From positions 3,596,001 through 3,660,000 of the forward strand of contig NC_005027.1 of the NCBI RefSeq assembly GCF_000196115.1: DNA of 64,000 nt. The letters are read 5' to 3'. Every line of letters begins with the position of its first letter. Within the stretch, counting starts at the first letter, position 1. The notes under the pieces were generated by a model that ran no database searches, was not told the DNA's origin, and was given only the letters and a program-made list of their open reading frames with translations. This DNA comes from Rhodopirellula baltica SH 1. Its GTDB lineage: Bacteria; Planctomycetota; Planctomycetia; Pirellulales; Pirellulaceae. A program made the position numbers and the translations under genes. Below, in pieces: positions 62,845 through 64,000 of this stretch.

Positions 62845-64000
62845 TCAATCAAGACCGTAGTGCTCGATCTCTGCCCAGTAATCATCGAACGCACCATCGG
62901 CGTGGAAGTCAGGACTGTTGTCCAAATCGTGGCACTTCATGCAGGCTTCGCGGGCCTCATCCAGCGGTAACTTCATCGCTTCCCGCAAACGAGCCTTCTC
63001 TTCGTCGCTGACACCACTGTCGGCTTCTTCGGCTTTCGTATGAGCCGCACCGGGACCGTGGCAGTTTTCACAACCATTGCCATGCAAATGCGAACTGACT
63101 TCCAACCCCAGGTACCCGGAAACGTACGGGTAATACCCTTGCGGGTTCCAACCGGTCACGTGGCAAGAGATGCATTCGGGGTCGAAGTGACGAGAAACGT
63201 CGCCACGTTCACCAGGATTGACTAGATGCTCGGTCGCCTCGAAGTGAGCGGATCCTTCCCAGATATCGTACGCGGTTGTGTGACACTTGCCGCAGGCTTC
63301 CGCACCAACAAACTGTTCGCCGGAAGGATGCTGGATAGGCTTGAGCCCCAAGTTGTCGAAGCCCAAATCCCGCAGTTGGAACTGGTAATCCTTCATCAAC
63401 GCTCGCATCTCAGGAGCGTCTTCAAACTCATGAGTTAGCGGAACACGGGCGTAGCGAATTGGCCCATCGGGATACAACCCAACCAGCCCAGCGTACATGC
63501 CTTTGTCGCCGGTCAAAATCGCCTTCGTTTCTGAACCTTCAATTGACTGCGGTTGATAGGTTGGCTCGCCGTATCCGCCCGCGATCACGATCAGGTCAAA
63601 ACCAGGAACGGTTCGAACCAGCTCATACGCCGTCTTCTCGTCACCGTAAAACGTCAGAACGGTGTAATCGGGGTTCTCTTTCTGAATCGATGCCAAAGCT
63701 TCTTTGGCCGAGTCGACCGGAGCGACCAACTGGATATCGTCGCTGAGTTTCGTTTCCAACGAGTCCGGATCCAAAATCGTTGTGACACCCAACGTCATGC
63801 CGCCTTTTCGAACAACGCGATGCGATGGCATCAAGGAACGATCAAACGGGATCACATTGGCCGAGACATAAATTGCTTCCTCGGGATCTCCAGGCGATGC
63901 TTCCTGAATCAAATCGTTCACGCTCAATCGAACGTCGTCGGGGCCCAGACCCACGGAGACGTAATCCATTTTGCGAAGAGCTTCGAGCGAACGGTGGAAT
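62845..64000 (-). CDS. Metallophosphatase-type / multihaem cytochrome c protein, partial
   Basis: C-terminal part of a gene that continues past the window end. The last 31 bases keep the same frame open (FHRSLEALRK before the first in-window ATG). The first part resembles the C-terminal half of a 5'-nucleotidase/calcineurin-type phosphoesterase. After about residue 220 (counting from the ATG at 63969) come four c-type haem motifs: CGKCH (226), CISCH (266), CENCH (300) and CMKCH (343). It should be a periplasmic or surface electron carrier fused to a hydrolase-like domain. Confidence 0.85.
   Translation of the reverse strand, partial: FHRSLEALRKMDYVSVGLGPDDVRLSVNDLIQEASPGDPEEAIYVSANVIPFDRSLMPSHRVVRKGGMTLGVTTILDPDSLETKLSDDIQLVAPVDSAKEALASIQKENPDYTVLTFYGDEKTAYELVRTVPGFDLIVIAGGYGEPTYQPQSIEGSETKAILTGDKGMYAGLVGLYPDGPIRYARVPLTHEFEDAPEMRALMKDYQFQLRDLGFDNLGLKPIQHPSGEQFVGAEACGKCHTTAYDIWEGSAHFEATEHLVNPGERGDVSRHFDPECISCHVTGWNPQGYYPYVSGYLGLEVSSHLHGNGCENCHGPGAAHTKAEEADSGVSDEEKARLREAMKLPLDEAREACMKCHDLDNSPDFHADGAFDDYWAEIEHYGLD

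Overview
The window reads as the chromosome of a marine planctomycete close to Rhodopirellula. The basis is gene content: three secreted formylglycine-type sulfatases, a DUF1549/DUF1553 + DUF1501 pair, two DUF1559 pseudopilin-like proteins, an SHD1-domain protein, a DUF1570 protein, a sialate-O-acetylesterase-like enzyme, a PmoA-family (DUF6807) protein, secreted Gfo/Idh/MocA oxidoreductases and an unusual sigma factor. GC content is moderate. Many starts have no clear Shine-Dalgarno sequence and several use TTG or GTG. No phage, integrase, intact transposase or CRISPR array was seen.

Layout. 1-6.6 kb: the tail of a sulfatase, then a leftward run holding a UvrD/PcrA-type helicase, ribosomal protein L27 and two exported proteins of unknown function. 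6.6-9.1 kb: a long leader and a sigma-70 factor carrying extra DNA-binding segments. 9.1-12.9 kb: a second sulfatase, then a gene-poor accessory stretch with a REP-like palindrome, a MITE-like element of about 250 bp, two small envelope proteins and a probably decayed ORF. 13-17.4 kb: a leftward DUF1549/1553-DUF1501-EamA transporter cluster. 17.6-21.8 kb: a rightward PmoA-family/SDR/sialate esterase operon. 22-25.9 kb: leftward thiL plus a lipoyl H-protein homologue, an LTxxQ-thioredoxin protein and a histidine kinase. 26.1-28.6 kb: dapL-aroC, overlapping. 28.7-37 kb: rpoD, glnE, and a Ser/Thr kinase fused to an Hsp70-like module. 37.1-39.5 kb: hemC-hemL. 39.7-40.5 kb: flgM with a FlgN-like gene. 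41.1-42.9 kb: a GlmU N-terminal-type nucleotidyltransferase overlapping prs. 42.9-46 kb: a polysaccharide-type P-loop ATPase and a single-pass membrane partner. 46.2-49.4 kb: a small lipoprotein and tandem DUF1559 paralogues, each with its own copy of the same terminator stem. 49.8-52.2 kb: two exported Gfo/Idh/MocA proteins. 52.7-59.6 kb: a membrane protein, an SHD1-protein/DUF1570 pair, a third sulfatase and a membrane-anchored SGNH hydrolase. 59.8 kb to the end: a CAU-anticodon tRNA, a LolC/E-LolD-like ABC exporter and the C-terminal part of a metallophosphatase/multihaem cytochrome.

How it fits together. Most of the window is housekeeping: replication or repair helicase, L27, principal sigma factor, lysine, aromatic, haem, thiamine, PRPP and UDP-sugar synthesis, and nitrogen control. 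Between these genes sit secreted enzymes suited to sulfated and acetylated polysaccharides. The most unusual items are the kinase-Hsp70 fusion, the sigma factor with three N-terminal HTH-like segments, a GlnE whose adenylyl-removase motif has lost one catalytic Asp, and the nested-hairpin MITE-like element.
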